Shown in pieces: positions 1 to 6,802 of a DNA stretch of 38,764 bases. The position numbers and the translations under genes are program-made. A model generated the notes under the pieces. The model was not told the origin of the DNA. It saw nothing but the letters and a program-made list of their open reading frames with translations, and did not search any database. The stretch comes from DASWED01 sp036394995 (lineage in GTDB: Bacteria > Actinomycetota > UBA4738 > JACQTL01). The stretch spans positions 1-38,764 of the forward strand of contig DASWED010000072.1 of assembly GCA_036394995.1 (NCBI GenBank), given 5' to 3'. Position 1 is the first letter of the stretch. Each line of letters starts with the position of its first letter.

Positions 1-136
1 GGGGGTGGCGGTATCAGCCTGGCCCTCGAGGGGCGATGGCACCTGGCCCTTCCCCCGCCGGTCACCGAGATGCTCAGAGCATGCACCCTCAGGAGGGAAG
101 ATCGTTGGAGCCTCACAGAGCCAGGGTGGACCAGTA

Positions 137-369
137 ATGGCCACGTACGTCCTGATCCACGGCGCAGGGCTGCCATGAACGCCGCCGACAGCCCGGACCA
201 TGCCTGGTCGTTCGGGCTGGACCGCGTACCGGACGCCCTCGAATCCCTGATCCGCATTCAGCAAGTTCTCGCCGAACAGATGGAGACACGTCCTGGCCCC
301 GGCCCGCACGGCAGCGCGATGCACACGAGGCCCCCGGTCGACGGGGGCCTCGTCGCGTTCCGGGGATAG
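137..369 (+). pseudogene. Relic: alpha/beta-hydrolase start joined to a possible TetR C-terminal remnant
   Basis: A 13-codon frame at 137-178 reads MATYVLIHGAG then LP and a stop. This matches the first strand and the HG turn of alpha/beta hydrolases, but the gene ends there. Its stop overlaps an ATG at 175 that opens a 64-residue frame to 369. The start of that frame (AWSFGLDRVPDALESLI) resembles the FGLDRhLDGhEALh ending of many TetR-family regulators. The end of the frame runs through the hairpin at 325-353, so it is probably not a conserved coding end. I read the segment as decayed or rearranged gene ends. Both family assignments rest on short motifs and are inference. Bases 1-136 hold nothing I can recognise. 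Confidence 0.25.
325..353. terminator. Perfect 12-bp hairpin upstream of lipA
   Basis: ACGAGGCCCCCG (325-336) and CGGGGGCCTCGT (342-353) form a perfect 12-bp stem around a 5-nt loop. No T-run follows, so it would be a stem-only terminator of the sort common in high-GC actinobacteria, or an attenuator. It separates the relics on the left from the lipA promoter. Confidence 0.55.
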
Positions 370-372
370 ACT
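367..372 (+). promoter_or_regulatory. -10 box of a probable leaderless lipA promoter
   Basis: TAGACT fits TANNNT and ends 7 nt before the lipA ATG at 380. Transcription would therefore begin at or next to the start codon. No Shine-Dalgarno sequence precedes that ATG, which supports a leaderless mRNA. No convincing -35 box is visible. Confidence 0.45.
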
Positions 373-379
373 TGGTTCG

Positions 380-1384
380 ATGTCCTCCCGGGACCACAAC
401 CCGCATCTCCGGCGCCTGTACCTGCCGATCGTGGACGCCTCCGCGCGCGAGACCGTCGCGGACACCCACGTGGCGCACTCGGTCGGGTGCGCGCAGACGG
501 CCCGCCCCGCCGGCCGCCGGCCCGAGTGGCTGAAGGTGAAGGCGGCGACCGGCCCGAACTACTCGGACCTCAAGCGGATCATGCGGACCCGGTCCCTCCA
601 CACCGTGTGCGAGGAGGCGGCGTGCCCGAACATCTACGAGTGCTGGGAGGAGCGCGAGGCCACGTTCCTCATCCTGGGCGACCGCTGCACGCGGCGGTGC
701 GGGTTCTGCGACGTGATGACGGCGAAGCCTCACGCCGTGGACGAGGAGGAGCCCCGGCGGGTGGGGGAGGCGGTCCGGGCCATGGGACTGCGGTACGTCG
801 TGCTCACCGGGGTGGCTCGCGACGACCTCCCCGACGGGGGCGCGGCGATCTGGGCGGCGTGCGTGCGGGCGGTCCGGGATGCCGTCCCGGGCTGCGCGGT
901 GGAGGTCCTCCCGAGCGACTTCTCCGGCGGCGAACGCGACATCGCCACCGTCGTGGACGCGGGACCCGACGTGTTCGCCCACAACCTCGAGACCGTGCGC
1001 CGGCAGCACGGGCGAATCCGTCCGGCGTTCGGCTACGACCGGTCGCTCGACGTCCTGCGGATCGCCCGCAGGGTCCGGTCCGGCCAGGTCACGAAGTCGA
1101 ACCTCATCCTGGGCATGGGCGAGAACCCGGAGGAGGTCCGGGAGGCCATGGCCGATATCCGGGACGCCGGCTGCGACATCCTCACGATGGGCCAGTACCT
1201 CCAGCCGACGAAGTTCCACCTCCCGGTGGACCGGTGGGTGACCCCGGACGAGTTCGCCGGCCACGCCCGGTTCGGGATGGACGAGCTGGGGTTCGCTCAC
1301 GTGGAGGCGGGTCCCCTGGTCCGCTCCTCGTACCACGCGGGCAAGCAGCTGGCCCGGGCCGTGATGGCCGGGGTCAGGACCTAG
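380..1384 (+). CDS. lipA: Lipoyl synthase (radical SAM)
   Basis: Lipoyl synthase inserts two sulfurs into protein-bound octanoyl groups to make the lipoyl cofactor of 2-oxoacid dehydrogenases and the glycine cleavage system. The 334-residue protein has the auxiliary-cluster cysteines C77, C82 and C88 (CEEAACPNIYEC), the radical-SAM CX3CX2C at C103, C107 and C110, and the C-terminal RSSYHA motif whose serine ligates the auxiliary cluster. The first 45 residues are a variable extension before the conserved GRRPEWLKVKA segment, so translation could begin further in. I kept ATG 380 because a TANNNT box stands 7 nt upstream. The 3' end overlaps the convergent redoxin gene by 11 bp. No lipB is present in the window. 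Confidence 0.96.
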   Translation: MSSRDHNPHLRRLYLPIVDASARETVADTHVAHSVGCAQTARPAGRRPEWLKVKAATGPNYSDLKRIMRTRSLHTVCEEAACPNIYECWEEREATFLILGDRCTRRCGFCDVMTAKPHAVDEEEPRRVGEAVRAMGLRYVVLTGVARDDLPDGGAAIWAACVRAVRDAVPGCAVEVLPSDFSGGERDIATVVDAGPDVFAHNLETVRRQHGRIRPAFGYDRSLDVLRIARRVRSGQVTKSNLILGMGENPEEVREAMADIRDAGCDILTMGQYLQPTKFHLPVDRWVTPDEFAGHARFGMDELGFAHVEAGPLVRSSYHAGKQLARAVMAGVRT

Positions 1385-1919
1385 CGCTCAGCACCCGCCC
1401 CACCAGGTCGTCGAGCACCTCGGTCCGGAGCCGGCCCAACACGCGGAACCGCATCTCCCCGTGCGCGTCGACGATCACCGTGCTGGGGATCGCCCGGATC
1501 CCGAACCCGCTCGCCAGCCGGCCCTCCGGGTCGCCGACGACCGGGTACGTGGCCCCTGCGGCCCGGAGGAAGCTCCGAGCGTCCCCCACGCTCGTCGGCC
1601 ACTGCCCCCCCGTGTAGTGGATCCCCAGCACCACCACCCCCCGTCCGGCCAGCCCGCGGTGGGCCCGTTCGAGAACCGGTTCCTCCACGCGGCACGGCGG
1701 GCAGTACGGGTTCCAGAAGTTCACCACGAGCACCTTGCCGCCCAGGTTCGGGAGGTCTCCGTTGATGGCGGGCCCGGCCACGGAGGGGGCCCGACCCGAC
1801 GCCTCCGAGACCGTCCGGGGGAGGCCGTTCGCGGTCCCCGAGCAAGCCGGCGCGAACGCCACGACCAGGGCCAGGGCCGCGCCGACGGCGAACCGTGACC
1901 GGGCGTTCGGGGTTGACAC
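1374..1919 (-). CDS. TlpA/ResA-like thioredoxin-fold lipoprotein
   Basis: A secreted thiol-disulfide oxidoreductase of 181 residues. A short signal segment (FAVGAALALVVAFAPAC) ends in a cysteine that could be lipidated, although the lipobox is not canonical. The thioredoxin fold follows, with FWNPYCPPC as the CXXC active site and IPSTVIVD as the cis-proline strand. Family members reduce or oxidise cysteines of exported proteins, for example in cytochrome c maturation; the partner here is unknown. The same frame continues upstream through the RNase P RNA, so the start must be downstream of it. I chose GTG 1919; a GTG three codons earlier is equally possible, and neither has a clear ribosome-binding site. 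The gene lies 40 nt after rnpB on the same strand. Confidence 0.8.
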   Translation of the reverse strand: MSTPNARSRFAVGAALALVVAFAPACSGTANGLPRTVSEASGRAPSVAGPAINGDLPNLGGKVLVVNFWNPYCPPCRVEEPVLERAHRGLAGRGVVVLGIHYTGGQWPTSVGDARSFLRAAGATYPVVGDPEGRLASGFGIRAIPSTVIVDAHGEMRFRVLGRLRTEVLDDLVGRVLSARS

Positions 1920-1958
1920 GGTGGGCACGGTACCGCGGCTGCGGCACGAGGGTGGAGG

Positions 1959-2396
1959 TGGAGGAGCCGGCCTGTAAGCCGGATTCTGTGCCCGCCGCTT
2001 CCGCGGCGGCGACGGCCATCTGTCTGAGCCGCCCTCGCGGGCGGCCCCGGGGACGCCCCCGTACGTCGAGCGTCCCTCGTGCGGCCTACCCGGGAGCTCG
2101 GGCGGGCCGCCCGTCCACCGGGTCCGGGGCCTCGCGGTCCCGGGTCCGGCACGCTCCCTGCTTGGCCTAGCTCCGGGTGGGGTTTGCCGAGCCGGGCCGG
2201 TCACCCGGCCCGCTGGTGAGCTCTTACCTCACCGTTTCACCCTTGCCCCGCCGCCTTCGCGGCGGGGCGGTCTGTTCTCTGTGGCACTTTCCGCGGGTCG
2301 CCCCGCCTGGGTATTACCCAGCACCCTGCCCTGCGGAGTCCGGACTTTCCTCGACCGGGGCGAACCCCGGCCGCGGCCGTCCGGCCGGCTCCTCCG
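1959..2396 (-). ncRNA. rnpB: RNase P RNA (bacterial type A)
   Basis: Read on the minus strand, the segment contains the conserved GAGGAAAGTCCGGACTCC block close to the 5' end, the GCAGGGTGCTGGGTAATACCC region, and the 3' signature ACAGAATCCGGCTTACAG. The two ends pair as helix P1: GAGGAGCCGGCC at 1961-1972 is complementary to 2383-2394, with one or two further pairs outside. A good -10 box ends 6 nt before the inferred 5' end. The RNA is the catalytic subunit that matures tRNA 5' ends. The boundaries come from the P1 pairing and are accurate to a few bases. Confidence 0.95.
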
Positions 2397-2402
2397 CCGC
2401 CA

Positions 2403-2408
2403 AGTATA
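2403..2408 (-). promoter_or_regulatory. -10 box of the rnpB promoter
   Basis: On the minus strand TATACT lies 6-7 nt upstream of the 5' base of RNase P RNA helix P1. This is the expected distance from a -10 hexamer to a transcription start. No clear -35 match is visible. Confidence 0.6.
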
Positions 2409-2439
2409 CGAACCGGGTGGGACCGCCGGGCCCGTCCGC

Positions 2440-2916
2440 TCAATCCCACAGGCCGGGCTCGGGGTCCGGCCGGGTGTACCCCGCGCCCTCGTCCGCCAGC
2501 CAGGCGTCGACCCCCTCGTTCGCCGCGCGGTCGGCCTGCTTGTTGAGCTCCCTGGCCACGTGGACCAGCCGCACGCGCTGGAACCTCTGCATCAGGGCCC
2601 GGGCCTCCGCGTGGAGGCGCTGGAGGGTGGGGTTCTTGACCCGGAACCGTCCGGCCAGCTGTTCGATCAGCAGTCGGCTGTCCGCCCGGAGGACCACCTC
2701 GGTGGCGCCCAGGGCCGCGGCGGCGCGGAGCCCCTCGATGGCCGCGCGGTACTCGGCGACGTTGTTCGTGGCGATGCCGATGCCCTCCGCCACGCGGGCC
2801 AGGACCTCTCCGTCCGGCCCGGTGACCACCGCCCCGATCCCGGCCGGGCCGGGGTTCCCCCGGGCCGCGCCGTCCGAGGCCACCGTCACCCGCACGGCCG
2901 AGCCCCCCATGGCCAT
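2440..2916 (-). CDS. RNase HI-like protein
   Basis: A 158-residue RNase H-fold protein that would cut the RNA strand of RNA/DNA hybrids. The catalytic carboxylates are all visible: D15 in SDGAARGNPGP, E55 in NNVAEY, D79 in RADSRLLIEQL and D129 in NKQADR. Many actinobacterial homologues are fused to a C-terminal histidine-phosphatase domain; this one stops after the RNase H domain. It starts 19 nt after the zinc-ribbon gene and is probably co-transcribed with it. The rnpB promoter begins just downstream. The actinobacterial order zinc ribbon, RNase H, rnpB is kept. ATG 2910 is an alternative start. Confidence 0.88.
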   Translation of the reverse strand: MAMGGSAVRVTVASDGAARGNPGPAGIGAVVTGPDGEVLARVAEGIGIATNNVAEYRAAIEGLRAAAALGATEVVLRADSRLLIEQLAGRFRVKNPTLQRLHAEARALMQRFQRVRLVHVARELNKQADRAANEGVDAWLADEGAGYTRPDPEPGLWD

Positions 2917-2935
2917 CCCGTCCCGGGGCGTGGTC

Positions 2936-3640
2936 TCACGTGGACGCCGGGACGAGGATGCGGTCGCAGTACTCGCACCGCTTGAGGTCCACGGTCTTCA
3001 GCCGGGCGATCTCGGCGGACGAGAGCTTCGTGTGGCACCCCTGGCACACTCCGTCGACGAGCGCCGCCGCCGCCACGCCGCGCTTGGAGCGCCGGAGGTC
3101 CTCGTACAACCCCAGGAGCTCCTCGTCGAACAGGGGAAGCAGGGCCTCGCGCTCGGTCTCGCGTTCCCGGAGCGACACGGCGATCTGGTCCAGCTCCACG
3201 CCGGCCTCGCCCCGGAGCTCGTCGAGGGCCCGACGGAGACGCTGGAGCTCGGCCTCGGCCTCGGCCATCCTCGTCTCGAGGTCCTCGCGTTCGACCATCC
3301 GGTCCAGGAGCTGGTCGTCCACCCGTCGCCGCCGTTCCCGGACCGACGCCACCTCGTGCTGGATGGCCTCCAGCTCCTTGGGGTTGGCCACAGAGCCGTC
3401 GTACAGGCGCTTCTCCTCGGCGTCGGCCTTCTGGCCCAGCATGTCGGCGTCGTTCTCGAGCCGTTGGACGTCGCGGTCGATCGCGGAGAGCTGCAGGCGG
3501 AGCTCACCGAGCACCTGCTCGGCCTCCTCCACCCTCGCGCGGGCCTGCCGGACGTCCTCGCCGGCCTCGAGGGCCCCCTGACGGGAACGGAGGCGCGCGA
3601 TGGCGACGTCGACCTGCTGGAGATCCAACAGACGGTCCAT
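2936..3640 (-). CDS. Coiled-coil protein with C4 zinc ribbon (CT398-like)
   Basis: The 234-residue protein is a long, charged coiled coil (about residues 1-185) followed by a zinc ribbon with C199, C202, C222 and C225 (VCQGCHTKL and RCEYCDRIL). This is the architecture of the CT398 / zf-RING_7 family found upstream of RNase H in many actinobacteria. No enzymatic role is established; members are thought to act as nucleic-acid or protein scaffolds. The start is ATG 3640, or GTG 3649 three codons upstream. In many actinobacteria a Nif3-like gene precedes it; I do not find one here. Confidence 0.85.
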   Translation of the reverse strand: MDRLLDLQQVDVAIARLRSRQGALEAGEDVRQARARVEEAEQVLGELRLQLSAIDRDVQRLENDADMLGQKADAEEKRLYDGSVANPKELEAIQHEVASVRERRRRVDDQLLDRMVEREDLETRMAEAEAELQRLRRALDELRGEAGVELDQIAVSLRERETEREALLPLFDEELLGLYEDLRRSKRGVAAAALVDGVCQGCHTKLSSAEIARLKTVDLKRCEYCDRILVPAST

Positions 3641-4070
3641 CCCCTTCACCGCTCCCGCACCTTCGGCCGAGCGCACATGGAGCGACAGGGTACCGTCCCG
3701 GCCGAGGCCGCGGAGGCGGGAGATGGTTCGGGAGGAGAGGCAGGGGTGGTGGTCGGAAGGGCTCGGCCCTCGGGTGAGGACCGAGCCCTCCTCCCGACCG
3801 GGGGGTGTACCCGTGGTATCGGCGGCCCCCGGATGGAGTTGAGCCAGGGGGCCGGGCCATGCCCACAAATCCCCCGGACTCCGGCCGTCCGGGCAGTTGG
3901 ATTAGGCCATCGGTCGATGGGCCTGGTCGTTCGGTCCCTCGGGCCGGCTCGCCCGGGGGACACCGATCCGGGCCCGTCCGGCCGGTGAACCGGACACGAA
4001 CGTCCTGATCAGGCGGGGCTTTCGACCTCCTCGAGCGCGTAGACGGCGGGGGCATGGGTACGTCGATGGT
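3641..4070. other. Intergenic region with a strong compound hairpin
   Basis: I see no credible gene in these 430 bases between divergent genes. At 3751-3799 three nested stems stack: GGTCGG with CCGACC, AGGGCTCGG (3758-3766) with CCGAGCCCT (3781-3789), and CCTC with GAGG around a GGGT loop. A smaller near-palindrome, CCATCGGTCGATGG, lies near 3907-3920. The large hairpin would be transcribed about 110 nt ahead of the zinc-ribbon gene. It could be a leader structure or a bidirectional terminator. Confidence 0.45.
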
Positions 4071-4424
4071 GTGCGGACCGCACGGCGCCCTCGAGGGGAT
4101 TCGACGCCCGTGGTGGAGTGCCGCCTGGTCGACCGCCGGGACGACTACGTGGTGCTTCGGCTCTCCGGCGAGCTGTCGGGCGACCGTCCGTCCGCACGCG
4201 TCCGGCAGGCCCTGGATGCCCAGTACGTGAACGACGGCGTGCGCCGAATCCGCCTGGACCTCCGGCGCCTGGCCAACATCGACCTCGAGGGGGTCGGCGT
4301 CCTGCTCCAGCTGTTCCGCGAGTCCCAGCGGCGGGGCAAGGCCCTCACCGTGGAGCGGGCCCGTGGCTCCGTCCGGGACCGGCTCCGGACCACGGGCGTC
4401 CTCCGGTTGCTCGAGCGCGGCTGA
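4071..4424 (+). CDS. STAS-domain protein (anti-sigma-factor antagonist-like)
   Basis: A single STAS domain of 117 residues or slightly fewer. The strand DYVVLRLSGELSG opens the fold, and RIRLDLRRLANIDLEGVGVLLQL corresponds to the switch region. In SpoIIAA-type antagonists a phosphorylated Ser follows the aspartate of that segment. Here the sequence is DLEG, so classic kinase control is unlikely. No anti-sigma kinase is adjacent. The start is uncertain: GTG 4071 opens the frame, but GTG 4110 has an AGGGG 11 nt upstream and would begin directly at the first strand. Confidence 0.7.
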   Translation: MRTARRPRGDSTPVVECRLVDRRDDYVVLRLSGELSGDRPSARVRQALDAQYVNDGVRRIRLDLRRLANIDLEGVGVLLQLFRESQRRGKALTVERARGSVRDRLRTTGVLRLLERG

Positions 4425-4481
4425 TCGCGCGCGTTCGGTTCAACCGTTGAGCGGGGAGACGTGGCACGCGGGCGGCGCGGG

Positions 4482-5507
4482 CTACGGGGCGAGCGCCTCC
4501 ACGGTGCCCGTCACCCGCTCGGTCCGTTCCCCGGGCGAGCCCGCCACGGACAGCGGCATGAGGACGGGCGTGGAGATGCCGGCCGCCCGGAACTCGTCGA
4601 TCCGGGCCCGGCACGCGGCCGCGTCGCCGAACAGGAACGTCTCCTGGAGCATCTCGTCCGTGACCGACTCGGTGGCCCGGTCGCGCTCCCCCGCCGCCCA
4701 CGCCCGGGCGATGGCGTCGGCCTCCGATTCGAACCCCTGCCGGGCGAGCGACGCCTTGTACGCGGGGACCGTGGCGTAGCCGGTGAGCATGCGGCGGGCC
4801 ATGAGCCGCACCACGTCCTCGGGCTCGTCGAGGATCACCGGCAGCCGGATGAACGCCTCGATCCCGGCGGGATCGCGCCCGGCCTCCCGGGCGCCGGCGG
4901 CTACCTCCTCCAGGGCCCGCCGGACGCCGGCCGGGGTCATGAGGAAGAACAGCACGCCGTCGGCCAGCCGTCCCGCCAGCCGGCACATCCGCGGGCCCAG
5001 CGCTCCGACGTGGATGGGGATCGGATGCTCGACCGCGACCTGCAGGCGGAACCCCTCGCTCCTCACGGTCGTGCCGTCGTGGTTCACCTTGCGCCCGGCC
5101 AGCATCTCCCGGAGGAGCGTCACGTACTCCTCCACCCGCTGGACCGGATCGGCGAACGAGAGGCCCATCCACCCGCCCACGATCGCCGGCGACGACGCCC
5201 CGATCCCCAGCACGAACCTCCCGTTCGACAGCTCCTGGATCGACGCCGCGCTCATCGCCACCAGCGCCGGCGGCCGCGTGTACACGGGAATCAGCCCCGT
5301 CCCCAGCTGCACGCGTTCGGTCCGAACGGCGATGGCGGCGAGCGGCGTGAACGCGTCCACGGCCCCGACCTCCGCCGTCCACACGTCGGTGTATCCGAGC
5401 GCCTCGGCCCGTACCGCGATGTCGATCGCGGCGGGGATGCCGGTCACCTCCAGGGGCGGCGTCACGCCGAACCGAACCTGGGGGGCGGGTGTTGCTTCGC
5501 CGGACAT
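4482..5507 (-). CDS. LLM-class flavin oxidoreductase, probably F420-dependent
   Basis: About 341 residues forming a luciferase-like TIM barrel. Typical segments are the N-terminal RFGVTPP strand, LGTGLIPVYTRPPALVAMSAASIQELSNGRFVLGIGASSP, and HVGALGPRMCRLAGRLADGVLF. The QELSNGRFVLGIG block is typical of the actinobacterial F420-dependent branch of the family; the substrate cannot be read from sequence. I chose the ATG at 5507 (MSGEATP), but ATGs at 5516 and 5519 are in frame and no start has a good ribosome-binding site. The gene converges with the STAS gene and diverges from the rsgA leader region. Confidence 0.85.
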   Translation of the reverse strand: MSGEATPAPQVRFGVTPPLEVTGIPAAIDIAVRAEALGYTDVWTAEVGAVDAFTPLAAIAVRTERVQLGTGLIPVYTRPPALVAMSAASIQELSNGRFVLGIGASSPAIVGGWMGLSFADPVQRVEEYVTLLREMLAGRKVNHDGTTVRSEGFRLQVAVEHPIPIHVGALGPRMCRLAGRLADGVLFFLMTPAGVRRALEEVAAGAREAGRDPAGIEAFIRLPVILDEPEDVVRLMARRMLTGYATVPAYKASLARQGFESEADAIARAWAAGERDRATESVTDEMLQETFLFGDAAACRARIDEFRAAGISTPVLMPLSVAGSPGERTERVTGTVEALAP

Positions 5508-5585
5508 GGGGGCCATCATGCCAGGGCGCGGTGCTATCCTCCTCACCTCGACATCCGAACGAGTAACGGAAGGGGGGAATCACCG

Positions 5586-5666
5586 ATGACGAGCAGCACC
5601 GTGGTCCGGGCGGTCACGCCGAACCGGATCGATCAGTCTCGGGTGCTCCCCTTCTGCGCCGCGTAG
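5586..5666 (+). CDS. Short ORF (26 aa) upstream of rsgA, possible leader peptide
   Basis: An ATG preceded by GGAAGGGGGGAAT, a strong purine-rich ribosome-binding site 6 nt away, opens 26 codons that end 53 nt before the rsgA start. A possible -10 box, TATCCT, lies near 5535. The peptide (MTSSTVVRAVTPN and onward, ending FCAA) is neither hydrophobic nor rich in one amino acid, so no amino-acid attenuation logic is visible. It may be a leader peptide, a small unknown protein or chance. Its only support is the ribosome-binding site and its position. Confidence 0.35.
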   Translation: MTSSTVVRAVTPNRIDQSRVLPFCAA

Positions 5667-5719
5667 CGGCTCCGCCGCCACCCCTCGCCGGGAGCTCCCT
5701 CGAACCAGGAGGAATTCCC

Positions 5720-6790
5720 TTGCGCACGTCCGATCACGCAGGCTCGCCTGCCGGCACCGCGTCGTCGCTCATCCACCTGGGCTGGGACGACGCCCACGAA
5801 GCGGCGTTCGACTCGCTGGCCCTCGCCGATGCCACCCCGGGGCGGGTGTCCAGGGCCGACCGGGGCGGCGCCGTCGTCTACACAGAACGCGGTCAGGTCC
5901 GCACCGAGTTGGATCCGGACCTCGACGACACCCCGACCACCGGTGACTGGGTCGCGGTGACCGGTGGCTTGGTCGTCGCCGTGCTCCCTCGCCGGACCCA
6001 GATCACCCGGCGCGATCCGAACGTGTCCACGTTCGCGGACCAGGTCCTCGCCGCGAACGTCGACGTCGTCGCGGTCGTCCACGCCCTGGACCGCCCGTTC
6101 AGGCCGGCCCGGATCGAGCGCACGCTGGTGGTGGCCTGGGAGAGCGGGGCCGTGCCGGCCGTCGTGCTGACCAAGGCGGATCTGGCTGACGACGCCGACG
6201 GCGCGCTGGCGGTCGCCCAGTTGGTCTCGCCGGGCGTCCACGTGGTGCTCACGAGCGCCGAGGACGGCAGGGGTATCGAACTGCTGAGGGCCACGGTGGT
6301 GGCTCCGGGGCGGACGGTGGTGTTCCTCGGCGCGTCCGGAGCGGGCAAGTCCAGGCTCGTGAACGCCCTCGCGGGACGGGAGCTCCAGGACGTGGGGGAC
6401 GTCCGCAGCGGCGACGCGAAGGGCCGCCACACCACGACCACCCGGGACCTGATCGTCCTGCCGGACGGCGGCGTCGTCATCGACACGCCGGGCCTGCGGG
6501 CCCTCGGGCTGTGGTCCGGAGATGGGGGCCTCGACCGCACGTTCCCGGAGATCGAGGCCCTGGCGGGGCAATGCCGGTTCCGGGACTGTTCCCACGGTCC
6601 CGAGCCGGGCTGCGCGGTCCGCGCCGCGATCGACCGGGGCGACGTGGGGGCCCGGCGTCTGGAGTCGTACCGGAAGCTCCAGCGCGAGATGGAGTACATG
6701 TCCGGTGAGAAGAAGGAGCACGAACGCCGGGCCGAGGCGAGGAGCTTCAACAAGCTCGTCCGTCACCACAGGGACAGTCGCCCCCGCTGA
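5720..6790 (+). CDS. rsgA: Small ribosomal subunit biogenesis GTPase RsgA
   Basis: RsgA is a circularly permuted GTPase that checks late assembly of the 30S subunit. The 356 residues show an OB-fold N-terminus, then the permuted order G4 (TKAD, 151-154), G1/P-loop (GASGAGKS, 204-211), G2 (GRHTTTTR, 235-242) and G3 (DTPG, 255-258). A zinc knuckle with C285, C290, H292 and C298 and a basic helical tail follow. The start is TTG 5720, chosen because a perfect AGGAGGAA lies 5 nt upstream. Confidence 0.95.
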   Translation: MRTSDHAGSPAGTASSLIHLGWDDAHEAAFDSLALADATPGRVSRADRGGAVVYTERGQVRTELDPDLDDTPTTGDWVAVTGGLVVAVLPRRTQITRRDPNVSTFADQVLAANVDVVAVVHALDRPFRPARIERTLVVAWESGAVPAVVLTKADLADDADGALAVAQLVSPGVHVVLTSAEDGRGIELLRATVVAPGRTVVFLGASGAGKSRLVNALAGRELQDVGDVRSGDAKGRHTTTTRDLIVLPDGGVVIDTPGLRALGLWSGDGGLDRTFPEIEALAGQCRFRDCSHGPEPGCAVRAAIDRGDVGARRLESYRKLQREMEYMSGEKKEHERRAEARSFNKLVRHHRDSRPR

Positions 6791-6802
6791 CCCGAGGATC
6801 CG

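Noticed and set aside
1913..1918. TTGACA on the plus strand
   Set aside because: It looks like a -35 box but no -10 lies at a suitable distance and no plus-strand gene follows; the overlapping gene reads the other way.
2177..3988. Long open frame of about 600 codons on the plus strand
   Set aside because: It runs antisense through the RNase P RNA, the RNase H-like gene and the zinc-ribbon gene. Its translation is low-complexity, and long antisense frames are expected at this GC content.
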